The notes: generated by a model from the letters alone, not told the origin. A stretch of DNA of 64,000 bases from Enterococcus_D sp050529585 (GCF_050529585.1 NZ_CP172882.1:620001-684000), one strand, 5' to 3'. Counted from the first letter of the stretch, positions 17,728 to 27,986 are shown. A program made the numbers and translations.

Positions 17728-18580
17728 AGATAAAGTTGCCTTGTTAGTTGATTCAGGAACAGATGTACCTGCAGATATTATGGAACAGTATGGAATGTAT
17801 ATGCTGCCATTACAAATTATTTATAAAGACCGCACTTACACGGATAAAATCGATATCAGTGCAGAAGAAATTTATGCCCGCTTGCCGCAAGAAATCCCCA
17901 GTACATCACTCCCTGATGGTGAAGCAATCGGTGCGATATTTGATCAAATCAAAGCAGATGGTTTTGAGAAGGTTTTTGCCGTAACGATATCCAGCGGCTT
18001 GAGTGGCACCTTTAATGTGGTTCGCCTTCTTGGAGAACAGCGCACAGATTTAGAGGTATTTGTTTTAGATACCAAGAACATCGGAATCGGTGCGGGTTTA
18101 CAAGCAATTCGGGCAGCTGAATTGTTAAGCGATGGTGCGGATTGGATGCAGTTAAAGACCCAACTGACCAATGAAGTCCCGCGGAATAAAGTATTATTCA
18201 ATGTAGCGACACTGGAATACTTGCAAAAAGGTGGTCGGATCGGTCTTGTGGCATCGATTTTAGGGAATGCGTTGAAATTAAATCCAATCATCTCTTGTAA
18301 TGAAGAAGGCATTTACCATACAGTCGCCAAATCCCGTGGTCGGAAAAAGAGTTTGGAAAAAACTGTTGAATTGATCAAACAATTCGTTGGAGATCATCCC
18401 CATGTACGTTTAGCGGTAGCGCAAGGAGATGCGCTGCAAGAAGCCAAAGAAATGAAAACCCGATTAGAGGCGGAGTTTCCGAAAGTCAAAGAAATTTTAT
18501 TTGGACAAATCTCACCGGCATTAGTCGTGCATACAGGACCAGGATTATTAGGAATTGGTGTACAACTGTTAGAAGACTAA
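17720..18580 (+). CDS. DegV-family fatty-acid-binding protein
   Basis: 286-residue DegV/FakB-type protein, with DSGTDVPADI at the N terminus, TTSLPDGEAIG, TISSGLSGTFN, the lipid-head-group region RGRKKSLEK and a C-terminal HTGPGLLGIGV. FakB proteins present exogenous fatty acids to the kinase FakA for phosphorylation and use in phospholipids. No fakA is adjacent, so the exact ligand is unknown. AAAGGAG precedes the ATG, inside the end of the DUF1836 gene. Confidence 0.9.
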   Translation: MNKDKVALLVDSGTDVPADIMEQYGMYMLPLQIIYKDRTYTDKIDISAEEIYARLPQEIPSTSLPDGEAIGAIFDQIKADGFEKVFAVTISSGLSGTFNVVRLLGEQRTDLEVFVLDTKNIGIGAGLQAIRAAELLSDGADWMQLKTQLTNEVPRNKVLFNVATLEYLQKGGRIGLVASILGNALKLNPIISCNEEGIYHTVAKSRGRKKSLEKTVELIKQFVGDHPHVRLAVAQGDALQEAKEMKTRLEAEFPKVKEILFGQISPALVVHTGPGLLGIGVQLLED

Positions 18581-18590
18581 ATACGATACG

Positions 18591-18622
18591 AAAGAGAAGG
18601 GCTTCTGGTCCTTCTCTTTTAT
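18591..18622 (+). terminator. Terminator after the degV gene
   Basis: AAAGAGAAGG pairs with CCTTCTCTTT around a 9-base loop, followed by TATTTTA. Confidence 0.85.
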
Positions 18623-18725
18623 TTTAGTTTCCTTAAGAAACGGCTGTTAGGTTTTGGTAAAGATGAAAAGCACAAACAAATCATGTATAATAGAAAAGAA
18701 ACCAAAAAAAATTGAGGTGACATTT

Positions 18726-19430
18726 TTGAAAAAGATCCTAGTCGTAGACGATGAGAAACCAATCTCAGATATCGTCAAGTTTAATTTAACCAAAGAGGGA
18801 TATGAAGTATATACTGCGTATGATGGCGAAGAAGCACTGGAACAAGTTGCAGAAGTCGATCCAGATTTAATGATTTTAGATTTGATGCTGCCAAAAATGG
18901 ATGGCTTAGAAGTCGCACGAGAGGTCCGCAAAACCCATGACATGCCGATCATTATGGTAACAGCCAAAGATTCTGAAATCGATAAAGTGTTAGGGCTTGA
19001 ATTAGGTGCTGACGATTATGTGACAAAACCATTCTCAAACCGGGAATTGGTCGCGCGTGTGAAAGCCAACTTGCGAAGAGGTTCATCTTCAGCAAAAGAA
19101 GCCGAAGATGCGCCAAATGCAGAATTGACGATCGGTGATTTGACGATTCATCCAGAAGCGTATATGGTGACCAAAAATGGTAGCGCGATTGAACTGACGC
19201 ACCGTGAATTTGAACTGATGCATTATTTAGCCAAACACCTCGGTCAAGTCATGACGCGAGAACATTTATTACAAACTGTATGGGGTTATGATTACTTCGG
19301 TGATGTGCGAACAGTCGATGTAACTGTACGCCGATTACGAGAAAAAATCGAAGATAGTCCAAGTCATCCAAATTACCTAGTGACTCGTCGCGGAGTAGGC
19401 TATTATTTGCGAAATCCAGAACAGGAATAA
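18726..19430 (+). CDS. walR: WalR (VicR/YycF) response regulator
   Basis: Essential OmpR-type regulator of cell-wall hydrolase genes in Firmicutes. The 234-residue protein has a receiver domain (VVDDE, phospho-accepting Asp about residue 52 in LDLMLP, Lys in VTKPFS) and a winged-helix domain ending RRLREKIEDSPSHPNYLVTRRGVGYY. The start is the TTG at 18726, preceded by GAGGTG with 8-base spacing. An upstream ATG in the same frame adds residues that do not fit the family. It heads walRKHIJ. Confidence 0.97.
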   Translation: MKKILVVDDEKPISDIVKFNLTKEGYEVYTAYDGEEALEQVAEVDPDLMILDLMLPKMDGLEVAREVRKTHDMPIIMVTAKDSEIDKVLGLELGADDYVTKPFSNRELVARVKANLRRGSSSAKEAEDAPNAELTIGDLTIHPEAYMVTKNGSAIELTHREFELMHYLAKHLGQVMTREHLLQTVWGYDYFGDVRTVDVTVRRLREKIEDSPSHPNYLVTRRGVGYYLRNPEQE

Positions 19431-19433
19431 GAG

Positions 19434-21275
19434 ATGAAAAATAAAGTTCGCTTTTTTCAATCAGTGAACTTCAAAATCGCCCTGACATTTATCTTGATCC
19501 TATTGATTGCGATCCAGATTATCGGGGCGTATTTTATTCGTGAACTGGAAAAGACAACCGTCGATGCCTTCAAACGCGACATGGAGGCACGTGCGAGTAC
19601 TTTAGTGGTGACACTGGGTTCTGAATTGAGTCGATTGGACTCCGAAAATGGCCTTGATTGGGACTCCATGAATACTTCTTTGAACCGAATCTTGACCAGT
19701 ACTAATTCGTCTGAAATCTTGGAAATGCGGGTGGTAGATGAACAAGGGATCATCCGTGCTACCACGAATATCAATGACCGCGGTTCTGTTGGTGAAAAGA
19801 ATGACTATCGGGATTATGATACCAATCGTAGTGAAGTGTTATACGATGAATCTAGCGGACAACGGGTTTTCAACATTGTTCAATCCATTCAATCCCCGAC
19901 CGGTGATGCTGTTTTAGGTACCTTGTATTTGCGCAGCAATCTAGAAGCCAAATATAGCGAGGTCAGTACGACAGCGTTGATTTTTGTGACTGCTTCATTG
20001 ATCGCCGCAGTGATCTCGATCGTTGTCGCATTATTGGTGTCGCGTTCCATCACCCAACCAATCGGCGAAATGCGGGAACAAGCGATCCGTATTGCCAAGG
20101 GAGATTATAGTCGGAAAGTTGCCGTTCATGGGAAAGATGAGCTAGGACAATTGGCAGAAACCTTCAATCAATTAGGGGAACGAATCGAAGAGACCCAAGA
20201 AGCGATGGAATCCGAACGTAATCGTTTAGACAGTGTATTGTCTCATATGACTGACGGCGTCGTGGCGACCGATCGACGAGGGAAAGTCATTACGATCAAC
20301 GAGATGGCCATGTCATTGTTGAATGTGACAACAGAAGATGCAGTAGGACAATCGATATTGACTTTGCTGCAAATCGATGAAGAGTACACCTTGCGCAAAT
20401 TGTTGGAAAGTCCAGAAGAAATGCTGATCGAGCGACCTAGTAACGATTCGATCGGATCCAACTTGATATTGCGGATCGATTTTTCAATGATCCGTCGTGA
20501 ATCTGGCTTTATATCTGGATTGGTCGCCGTGATGCATGACGTGACGGAACAAGAGCAAAACGAGCAAGAAAGACGTGAATTCGTTTCAAATGTTTCTCAT
20601 GAGTTGCGTACACCATTAACGAGTATGCGCAGTTACATCGAAGCGTTGAGCGAAGGCGCTTGGAAAGACCCGGAAATTGCGCCCAATTTTTTGAAAGTAA
20701 CGCTAGACGAAACGGATAGAATGATCCGTATGATCAATGATTTGTTAAGTCTGTCAAGAATGGATAGCGGGAATGCACAACTGCAATTGGAGTACATCAA
20801 TTTCAATGAGTTGGTCAATTTCGTCTTGGACCGCTTTGATATGATGGTGACCAATGAAAGTAAAAAATATTTGATTCGTCGTGAGTTCACTAAGAGAGAG
20901 CTTTGGGTCGAAGTCGATACTGACAAAATGATCCAAGTAATCGATAATATTATGAATAATGCCATCAAATATTCACCAGACGGTGGCATTATTACTGTTA
21001 AGCTGATGGAAACCCATAACAATATCGTGTTGAGTATCAATGACCAAGGACTAGGTATTCCGAAAAAAGATCTGACAAAAATCTTTGATCGTTTCTACCG
21101 TGTCGATAAGGCGCGGGCGCGACAACAAGGCGGAACAGGGCTGGGATTAGCGATTTCTCGAGAAGTCATCAAATCACACGGTGGGGCGATTTGGGCAGAA
21201 AGTCGTGAACATCGCGGATCAACTTTTTATATCATGTTGCCGTATGAACCGTATGAGGAGGATTGGTGGGTATGA
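19434..21275 (+). CDS. walK: WalK (VicK/YycG) sensor histidine kinase
   Basis: Membrane kinase for WalR. It has 613 residues in order: a membrane span near residues 10-30, an extracellular PDC/Cache domain (about 35-180), a second span (about 180-205), HAMP (SRSITQPIGEMREQAIRIA), a PAS domain (about 265-370), HisKA with NVSHELRTPLTSM, and an ATPase domain with NIMNNAIKYS, DQGLGIP and GTGLGLA. The two-span form with an outside sensor is that of low-G+C bacteria other than most streptococci. It is three bases after walR and overlaps walH. Confidence 0.97.
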   Translation: MKNKVRFFQSVNFKIALTFILILLIAIQIIGAYFIRELEKTTVDAFKRDMEARASTLVVTLGSELSRLDSENGLDWDSMNTSLNRILTSTNSSEILEMRVVDEQGIIRATTNINDRGSVGEKNDYRDYDTNRSEVLYDESSGQRVFNIVQSIQSPTGDAVLGTLYLRSNLEAKYSEVSTTALIFVTASLIAAVISIVVALLVSRSITQPIGEMREQAIRIAKGDYSRKVAVHGKDELGQLAETFNQLGERIEETQEAMESERNRLDSVLSHMTDGVVATDRRGKVITINEMAMSLLNVTTEDAVGQSILTLLQIDEEYTLRKLLESPEEMLIERPSNDSIGSNLILRIDFSMIRRESGFISGLVAVMHDVTEQEQNEQERREFVSNVSHELRTPLTSMRSYIEALSEGAWKDPEIAPNFLKVTLDETDRMIRMINDLLSLSRMDSGNAQLQLEYINFNELVNFVLDRFDMMVTNESKKYLIRREFTKRELWVEVDTDKMIQVIDNIMNNAIKYSPDGGIITVKLMETHNNIVLSINDQGLGIPKKDLTKIFDRFYRVDKARARQQGGTGLGLAISREVIKSHGGAIWAESREHRGSTFYIMLPYEPYEEDWWV

Positions 21276-22582
21276 GAATCTCCGAAAAAGTCATCCGTGT
21301 TGGCTTGATCTTAATGATCGCTTTGAGTTTTTATTTCTCCTATATGATTTGGCTCAACCCGACAGGCCACAGTAGTGTGACAGACGATGCCGATACGACC
21401 GTCAATCCATCTGTCCAAACGTACAAACAAAAGAGCGACTTGTTTTTGCCTCTCTACCTGACTTGGCGAGAAGACAACGAAATCAAAGAAACCAATTCTG
21501 AAACCCTGATTCGTGAGATCCAAGGCAAAATCGATCAAGCGTCCATCAGTGACCTAGTTGTCACTACGTATGAAGATGAAACGAACTTTGCAAAAGCAAT
21601 CTCTTTGTCCCAAGGGATCGCATTGAACTATTACACACCCTTTTACTTAAAAGATTATGAAGAAACATTTGAAATGGATCTATCGTTTGCCAATAAAGAA
21701 GCAGGCACTGACTTGCCTTTTGACCGTATTCAATTTGATGTAGCAGCAGATACGATCCAATTTATTGATTTGGACAATCAGCGCGTCATAGAAGGGACGA
21801 TCGATTGGAACAAAACGGAAGTGAAAGGTCTGTTAGCAGACAATCCACGAGAGTGGACAGCGATGCAAGAAGATGAGGAACAAGATAGCAATCAGTTTTA
21901 TACGCAAGACACAATCAAATTGAAGAAGTATAGTTATTATTCTTCGACGCAATCGCAAAATTTATTTAGAGAAGCCTTTTTCGACTATCCGAAAGACGTC
22001 AAAATCAATGATGACAGTGTCGATACCTATTACTATGAAGGTGGACAAAATATGACGGTGCTTCAAGACCAGCAACTCGTCAAATTTGAAACAACGATCG
22101 CGGAATCAGAAGAAGCTGATTTGGCGATGCTGAGTGCGGATTATATTACGCGATTAGGCAATAATTTTGGTACGATCCGGTACTTCGATCAGCAAGACAA
22201 ACATTTGGAATATCGGGTCTTTGTTGAGGGGTATCCAGTATTTAGCAGTGGGTCGCAAGGTGTGATCAAAGTGGCATTTTCTGATAGCGGTCAGACTGGG
22301 AGCCGTGAAATGGCTATTTCAGCTAGCTTGAATGCCATCCAAGTGCCGATCCCATCAGAAACAGAAGTTGAGTTGCCCTCGAGCCTAGCGATCAAGCAGA
22401 AATTGCTAGCTGCTGGGGCAGAGGATGATAAATTGGCGCAAATTATTATCGGTTATCAGTGGGGTGAAATCAAAGATGCACCATTAGTCAATCTAACCCC
22501 TGCGTGGTATGTCAATTATGATTCTCAATGGATCAGTTATGATAGTTTGATGGGGAAACTGACAGAAAGGGAGGAGAACTAA
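21272..22582 (+). CDS. walH: WalH (YycH), regulator of WalK
   Basis: 436-residue membrane-anchored extracellular protein. One N-terminal span (VIRVGLILMIALSFYFSYMIWL) precedes a large outside domain. With WalI it forms a complex that adjusts WalK activity (inhibitory in Bacillus subtilis, activating in Staphylococcus aureus). The ATG overlaps the walK stop (ATGA); a TTG nine bases earlier is possible but less likely. Confidence 0.9.
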   Translation: MRISEKVIRVGLILMIALSFYFSYMIWLNPTGHSSVTDDADTTVNPSVQTYKQKSDLFLPLYLTWREDNEIKETNSETLIREIQGKIDQASISDLVVTTYEDETNFAKAISLSQGIALNYYTPFYLKDYEETFEMDLSFANKEAGTDLPFDRIQFDVAADTIQFIDLDNQRVIEGTIDWNKTEVKGLLADNPREWTAMQEDEEQDSNQFYTQDTIKLKKYSYYSSTQSQNLFREAFFDYPKDVKINDDSVDTYYYEGGQNMTVLQDQQLVKFETTIAESEEADLAMLSADYITRLGNNFGTIRYFDQQDKHLEYRVFVEGYPVFSSGSQGVIKVAFSDSGQTGSREMAISASLNAIQVPIPSETEVELPSSLAIKQKLLAAGAEDDKLAQIIIGYQWGEIKDAPLVNLTPAWYVNYDSQWISYDSLMGKLTEREEN

Positions 22583-23437
22583 TTGGATTTCAAACGAATC
22601 GAATGGATTTTTTTCCTTGCCTTTTTGGGATTGAATGTGTTTCTGTTCAATGTGTATAGTGAGGCCCGCAGTGAGCAGCAAAATGTTTCGCAATCGAATC
22701 AGACGATCCCCATTGAACAGCGATTAGAAACCGAAGATATTCGTTTTTCAGGGGAACTGTCGGATGAAACATTAAATGGGTACTACTTAAGTGGCGAACA
22801 GACAGATATGAACGCAGCATTACGAGCAGCGAAGGCTGATAATGACTTGGCGGGTGAATCCACAGTCAAAGGACAACAACTGACCCATGTGTCTTCTGGC
22901 GGTTTTTATATCAGCGATGATGCGCAAGCAGAAGAAACTGTCAATGGCTATTTAAAACGAGAAGATCAAGTCTTATACGGCGATGAATATCAGTATATCA
23001 GCAATCTATCTGTCCTTGATGGTGCACATCCTGCGGTTGTTGCCGCCCAATCATATGAAGGTATTCCTTTTAACGATAGTTCTAGTCGGATGGATATTAC
23101 ATTGGAAAAGACCGACAATCTGTTACAGATTACCAAGTATAGTCAAACCCATATTTCATCGATCACTCCACTAAGGGAAAAGATGACAGTGTACTCAGAA
23201 AAAGAAGCCGTCAATACATTATACTTGAATAACAAATTACCTAGTCATTCCACGATTTTGTGGACCGAGCTGGCCTATACGATGATCTTGAAAGTCAGAG
23301 ACAAAAATGTGTATATCCCAGCTTGGTTCGTCGCATTTAAATCAGATAATGATGACACGACCCAAATCGAGACCGTCAATGCCTTCAGCAATCGGATCAT
23401 CACAAATAATGCAGTACAAAAAGTAGAAAATCCGTAA
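22583..23437 (+). CDS. walI: WalI (YycI), regulator of WalK
   Basis: 284-residue partner of WalH with one N-terminal span (WIFFLAFLGLNVFLFNVY) and an outside YycI domain. It starts with TTG at 22583, directly after the walH stop, with GGAGGAG 6 bases upstream. Confidence 0.9.
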   Translation: MDFKRIEWIFFLAFLGLNVFLFNVYSEARSEQQNVSQSNQTIPIEQRLETEDIRFSGELSDETLNGYYLSGEQTDMNAALRAAKADNDLAGESTVKGQQLTHVSSGGFYISDDAQAEETVNGYLKREDQVLYGDEYQYISNLSVLDGAHPAVVAAQSYEGIPFNDSSSRMDITLEKTDNLLQITKYSQTHISSITPLREKMTVYSEKEAVNTLYLNNKLPSHSTILWTELAYTMILKVRDKNVYIPAWFVAFKSDNDDTTQIETVNAFSNRIITNNAVQKVENP

Positions 23438-23492
23438 AGAAATAGGTATAATGGAAAACGTTGAAACAACCAGAGAGGAAGTAAAGCAAACC

Positions 23493-24302
23493 ATGATGAA
23501 GGAAGAAAATGCCTTTCAAGTAAGTATTCTCGCCAGCGGCAGTTCGGGAAATTCACTTTATATCGAAACCGATAAAAAACGAATTCTAGTCGATGCAGGA
23601 TTGAGCGGCAAAAAAATCACTTCATTATTAGGTGAAGTTGGGCGTAAACCAGAAGACCTAGATGCGATCCTTGTGACCCATGAACATCGTGACCATATCC
23701 ATGGGGTAGGTGTGCTGGCACGGAAATACAAATTGGATGTCTATGCCAATACGAAAACTTGGCAGGCCATGGACCCAATGATCGGCAATGTGGCTGTGGA
23801 ACAAAAGCATATTTTTGAAATGGGCAAAGTCCTAACGATGGGGGATATCGATATTGAGAGCTTTGGCGTTTCCCATGATGCCGCTGCACCGCAGTTTTAT
23901 CGTTTTTATAAAGATGGCAAATCATTTGTGATGTTGACAGATACCGGTTATTGCAGTGATCATGTGCGCGGCATCATCAAAGGTGCGGATGCTTACTTGG
24001 TCGAAAGCAACCATGATCTTGAAATGTTGCGGATGGGCTCTTATCCATGGAGCTTGAAACAAAGGATTTTGGGTGACCGCGGCCATCTATCCAATGAAGA
24101 CGGTGCTTTGGTGATGACCGACATTTTGACCGACAATACCAAACGCGTGTATCTAGGTCATTTAAGTAAAGAAAACAACTTGAAAGAATTGGCTCATTTA
24201 ACGATGGTCAACACGATGAAAGAACATGATTTAGGTGTAGGGGAAACTTTTGAAGTCTATGATACAGATCCGGATAAAGCGACTGCTTTGTTTGGTGTGT
24301 AA
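23493..24302 (+). CDS. walJ: WalJ (YycJ) metallo-beta-lactamase-fold hydrolase
   Basis: About 269 residues. The metal-binding signature THEHRDHIHG, further His in GVSHDAAAP and LGHLSKENN, and Asp in LTDTGYCSD mark a DNase-like MBL protein of the YycJ type, linked in the literature to cell division/DNA repair coordination. The start is uncertain: ATG at 23493 (GAGAGGAA 12 bases upstream) or ATG at 23451 with no clear site. It is last in walRKHIJ; the htrA gene that follows it in some relatives is absent here. Confidence 0.9.
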   Translation: MMKEENAFQVSILASGSSGNSLYIETDKKRILVDAGLSGKKITSLLGEVGRKPEDLDAILVTHEHRDHIHGVGVLARKYKLDVYANTKTWQAMDPMIGNVAVEQKHIFEMGKVLTMGDIDIESFGVSHDAAAPQFYRFYKDGKSFVMLTDTGYCSDHVRGIIKGADAYLVESNHDLEMLRMGSYPWSLKQRILGDRGHLSNEDGALVMTDILTDNTKRVYLGHLSKENNLKELAHLTMVNTMKEHDLGVGETFEVYDTDPDKATALFGV

Positions 24303-24338
24303 CTAATTTTGATTCCATTCATATTGGAGGAACCATAA

Positions 24339-25085
24339 GTGTTTGATGCAGAAAAAATCAAAACTTTAAATGAATTGGAAATGAGTGTCTATAATTATAT
24401 TGTGCAGTATTTTGATGAAATCGATCAATTAACGATTCGTGGATTATCTCAGAGGTGTCATGTTTCTACTTCGACTATCTTAAGAAGCATCAATAAGTTG
24501 GGATATGATGGTTACGCTGAACTTAAATATGCGATTCGTCAAAAGAAAGCACAAGAAACGAACGCCTTTGAATTATTTTATGATGCCACGATCCAAGTAG
24601 ATATGTTTTTAAAAAAAGTCAACAATGTCAATTATAGAGAGTTCGTGGAACCTGCTGTGGCCATGATCGTCGCTGCAAGGCATGTTGCCTTTTCTGGTAT
24701 TGGGACAAGTGGTATTCTAGGCACGTATGGCAGTCGCTATTTTGCGAATCTTGGTATCAATGCGTACAGCATCGTTGATCCTTTTATACCTGTCCCTCCC
24801 AGAGGAATGGAAAATACATTGGCTATTATCTTATCTGTTTCAGGCGAAACGACGCAAATGATCAAGCAGGCAGAAGATTTTAAACGCTATGGAGCGAAGG
24901 TCTTGAGTATTACAAATGATGAAAAATCAACCATAGCACAAATTGCTGATTACAATTTGTCGTATTATATGCCAGTCGTCAATGGGGCAGAAGAAGAGTA
25001 TTTGAACTTAACGACGCAAGTGCCGGTCATCACATTGATTGAGCTTTTGGCACATCAAGTACATCGATTGTTGCAGAATCAATAA
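24339..25085 (+). CDS. RpiR/MurR-family regulator
   Basis: 248-residue regulator. The N-terminal helix-turn-helix (LTIRGLSQRCHVSTSTILRSINKLGYDGYAELKYAI) is followed by a SIS sugar-phosphate-binding domain (HVAFSGIGTSGILGTYG, LSVSGETTQMIKQAE). It starts with GTG after GGAGG (8-base spacing). It precedes a PTS EIIC gene and a 6-phospho-beta-glucosidase, so it probably senses a phosphorylated beta-glucoside. A terminator separates it from them. Confidence 0.88.
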   Translation: MFDAEKIKTLNELEMSVYNYIVQYFDEIDQLTIRGLSQRCHVSTSTILRSINKLGYDGYAELKYAIRQKKAQETNAFELFYDATIQVDMFLKKVNNVNYREFVEPAVAMIVAARHVAFSGIGTSGILGTYGSRYFANLGINAYSIVDPFIPVPPRGMENTLAIILSVSGETTQMIKQAEDFKRYGAKVLSITNDEKSTIAQIADYNLSYYMPVVNGAEEEYLNLTTQVPVITLIELLAHQVHRLLQNQ

Positions 25086-25087
25086 CA

Positions 25088-25112
25088 AAAAACAGCTACG
25101 GCTGTTTTTTTT
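25088..25112 (+). terminator. Terminator after the RpiR gene
   Basis: AACAGC-TACG-GCTGTT stem with flanking A and T8 tracts. Confidence 0.85.
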
Positions 25113-25178
25113 GTTGGAATTTGTTTCTAAGGAACGCTGGCAGGTATAAAAATCACCCATGGTAAGCTATGATAAATA

Positions 25179-25192
25179 TGTAAGCGAATTCA
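25179..25192 (+). promoter_or_regulatory. cre site before the PTS EIIC gene
   Basis: TGTAAGCGAATTCA matches TGWAANCGNTNWCA at 13 of 14 positions, about 40 bases before the EIIC start. It implies CcpA repression of this sugar operon. Confidence 0.75.
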
Positions 25193-25232
25193 CCGGCCGG
25201 TAATCGTGATTAATTTTATAGGAGTGATTTTG

Positions 25233-26528
25233 ATGAATGATTGGATCAATGATAAAGTATTGCCTCCCGTTTTAAAATTTGTGAATACCAAAGCGATAAC
25301 TGCTTTACGTAATGGGATGCTTTATACGATGCCTTTTTCTATTGTTGGCTCTATTTTCTTATTATTAGCAAATTTCCCCGTTCAATCGATTGCTGACTGG
25401 GTAACAAATAGCGGCTTAGGGGCATATTTTAATCAGGCGTATGGTGCATCATTTGCAATTATGGCTTTCTTTGCAGTGATGGGGATCGCCTATTCTTATG
25501 TCAAAGCAGAAGGTTTTGAAGGCCTTCCTGCAGGAATGATCGGGTTGGTCATCTTCTTATTAACGATGGAATCAAGTGTTACGGATGCTGAATCTGGTGT
25601 GACGATCAGTAATATTATTGATAAAACTTGGACAGGCGGCCAAGGGATGATCAGCGCCATCTTAGTGGGGTTGTTTGTTGGCTGGGGTTACACATGGTTC
25701 TTGAAAAGAGATATTCGTATCAAACTACCTAAACAAGTTCCTACGAACGTAGCGAATTCATTTACCGCACTTATTCCAGCAGCTGTTTTGACAACGGTGG
25801 CTTTAGTGATTTATATCTTCTTTGATAAAGTGTTTAATACGACTGTCGTAGAATGGATCTATGATGTGATCCAAAGTCCGATGCAAGGTGTGACGGACTC
25901 GCTAGGCGGGGCATTGATGTTAGGATTTCTTGTACCGTTTTTGTGGTTCTTTGGGGTACATGGATCTACGATCGTTGGGGGAATCATGGGTCCCATTTTG
26001 CAAGCCAATTCCTTAGCGAATACGGCAATTCTTGAATCAGGCAAGGAATTGACATTAGCCAATGGCGGCCATATCGTAACGCAACAATTTTTGGATCAAT
26101 TTATGACTGTTACAGGGGCAGGAATGACGATTGGGATTGTTCTATACATGATTGCTTTTGCAAAATCAGCGCAGTTCAAACAGTTAGGCCGGTTGTCTAT
26201 GATTCCAGCATTCTTTAATATCAATGAGCCAATCATCTTTGCTACACCAATCGTCATGAACCCGATCATGGTCATACCATTTATCTTGACACCCGTGGTT
26301 TCTGGTGTGGTGACGTACTTCTCCTTGTATACAGGGTTGGTGCCACTCTTCACTGCGGTACAAGTACCTTGGACAACACCACCGATCATCTCAGGATTTT
26401 TGGTTGGAGGCATCAGAACAGCTATCTTACAATTTGTAGTTTTGGCGATCGGCTTCTTTATTTACTATCCATTTGTACGTAAAGTAGACAGCTTGAACTT
26501 CAAACAAGAAACAGAAACGGTGAAATAA
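25233..26528 (+). CDS. PTS EIIC permease, lactose/cellobiose family
   Basis: Membrane permease that imports and helps phosphorylate a beta-linked disaccharide or glucoside. The 431 residues contain about ten spans. The substrate-pocket signatures include PFLWFFGVHGSTIVGGIMGPI and MIPAFFNINEPIIFATPIVMNP. No EIIA or EIIB gene is nearby, so these domains must be supplied in trans. The ATG at 25233 has AGGAG 8 bases upstream; an ATG at 25206 lacks one. The GH1 gene follows after 23 bases. Confidence 0.93.
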   Translation: MNDWINDKVLPPVLKFVNTKAITALRNGMLYTMPFSIVGSIFLLLANFPVQSIADWVTNSGLGAYFNQAYGASFAIMAFFAVMGIAYSYVKAEGFEGLPAGMIGLVIFLLTMESSVTDAESGVTISNIIDKTWTGGQGMISAILVGLFVGWGYTWFLKRDIRIKLPKQVPTNVANSFTALIPAAVLTTVALVIYIFFDKVFNTTVVEWIYDVIQSPMQGVTDSLGGALMLGFLVPFLWFFGVHGSTIVGGIMGPILQANSLANTAILESGKELTLANGGHIVTQQFLDQFMTVTGAGMTIGIVLYMIAFAKSAQFKQLGRLSMIPAFFNINEPIIFATPIVMNPIMVIPFILTPVVSGVVTYFSLYTGLVPLFTAVQVPWTTPPIISGFLVGGIRTAILQFVVLAIGFFIYYPFVRKVDSLNFKQETETVK

Positions 26529-26551
26529 ATAAGAAAGTAGGCACGTTTGAT

Positions 26552-27979
26552 ATGAATACATTGCGAGAAGATTTTTTATGGGGCGGCGCTGTTGCTGCCC
26601 ATCAATTAGAAGGCGGTTATCAAGAAGGGGGCAAAGGGATCAGTGTTGCAGATGTCATGACCGTTGGCGGTAATGGCATTCCTCGGCAAATAACAGATGG
26701 CATCAAAGAAGGGGAAATTTATCCCAATCATCAAGCAATCGATTTTTATCATCGCTATCCAGAAGATATCAAACTTTTTGCCGAACTAGGGTTGAAGTGT
26801 TTTAGAACATCCATCGCATGGACCAGAATTTTTCCGAATGGTGATGAATCGACACCAAATGAAGCGGGCTTGAAATTTTATGATGATTTATTTGATGAAT
26901 GCTTAAAGTATGGCATTGAACCCGTGATCACGTTGTCTCATTTTGAAATGCCTTATCATCTTGTCACGCAATACGGTGGTTGGCGCAATCGCAGATTGAT
27001 TGACTTGTTTGTTCAGTTTGCGGAGGTCTGTTTCAAACGATATAAAGACAAAGTCAAATATTGGATGACATTTAACGAAATAAATAACCAAGCAAATTTT
27101 AAAGAAGATTTCGCACCCTTCACCAACTCTGGTTTACGTTTTACAGAAGGTGAAGATCGGGAAAAAGTGATGTATCAAGCAGCGCATTATGAGTTGGTTG
27201 CTAGTGCAAAAGCCGTGAAATTAGGCCACCAAATCAATCCAGACTTTCAAATAGGCGCAATGATTGCCATGTGTCCGATTTATCCTTATTCTTGTGATCC
27301 CAAAGATATCATGGCAGCGACCGTGGCTATGCAAAGACGTTATTGGTTTTCAGATGTGCATGTACGCGGACATTATCCTAAGTATTTACTGAGTTACTTT
27401 GAAAGAAAGCAGTTTGATCTTGATATGACTGAAGCGGATAAACGCGCCTTATCAGAAGGTTGCGTAGATTATATTGGCTTTAGTTACTATATGTCCTTTG
27501 CAGTAAAGGGCAAAGCCAATGATCCTACCTATGATTATGATGAAAGCCAAGATTTAGTGGTCAATCCTCATGTGAAAGCATCAGAATGGGGCTGGCAAAT
27601 AGATCCAATCGGGCTGCGTTATGCAATGAATTGGTTCAATGAACGTTATGAGTTGCCGCTATTTATCGTTGAAAACGGGTTTGGGGCTGTTGACCAGCTG
27701 GAAAATGGCCAAATCCATGATTCCTATCGCGTGGACTATCTAAAAGCGCATATTGAGACGATGAAAGAAGCTGTGATGTATGATGGCGTTGATTTACTTG
27801 GATATACACCGTGGGGAATCATTGATCTCGTTTCGGCAGGAACTGGAGAGATGAAAAAAAGATATGGTGTCATTTATGTGGATAAAGATAATGAAGGCAA
27901 CGGTACACTAGCACGAAGCAAAAAAGATTCGTTTGCTTGGTATAAACAAGTGATCGCGAGTAATGGTGAGAAATTGTAG
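26552..27979 (+). CDS. 6-phospho-beta-glucosidase, GH1
   Basis: Hydrolyses the 6-phosphorylated beta-glucoside delivered by the PTS into glucose-6-phosphate and an aglycone or glucose. The 475 residues show the GH1 fold, with acid/base Glu176 in WMTFNEIN and nucleophile Glu374 in FIVENGFG. The C-terminal region (MKKRYGVIYVDKDNEGNG, KKDSFAWYK) has the Ser/Lys/Tyr phosphate-binding pattern of phospho-glucosidases. The ribosome site is weak (AAGTAGG). It shares an operon with the EIIC gene. Confidence 0.95.
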   Translation: MNTLREDFLWGGAVAAHQLEGGYQEGGKGISVADVMTVGGNGIPRQITDGIKEGEIYPNHQAIDFYHRYPEDIKLFAELGLKCFRTSIAWTRIFPNGDESTPNEAGLKFYDDLFDECLKYGIEPVITLSHFEMPYHLVTQYGGWRNRRLIDLFVQFAEVCFKRYKDKVKYWMTFNEINNQANFKEDFAPFTNSGLRFTEGEDREKVMYQAAHYELVASAKAVKLGHQINPDFQIGAMIAMCPIYPYSCDPKDIMAATVAMQRRYWFSDVHVRGHYPKYLLSYFERKQFDLDMTEADKRALSEGCVDYIGFSYYMSFAVKGKANDPTYDYDESQDLVVNPHVKASEWGWQIDPIGLRYAMNWFNERYELPLFIVENGFGAVDQLENGQIHDSYRVDYLKAHIETMKEAVMYDGVDLLGYTPWGIIDLVSAGTGEMKKRYGVIYVDKDNEGNGTLARSKKDSFAWYKQVIASNGEKL

Positions 27980-27986
27980 TTTAAAC

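Noticed and set aside
18654..18725. N-terminal extension of WalR
   Set aside because: The extra residues do not belong to the receiver domain, and the GAGGTG site points to the TTG at 18726.
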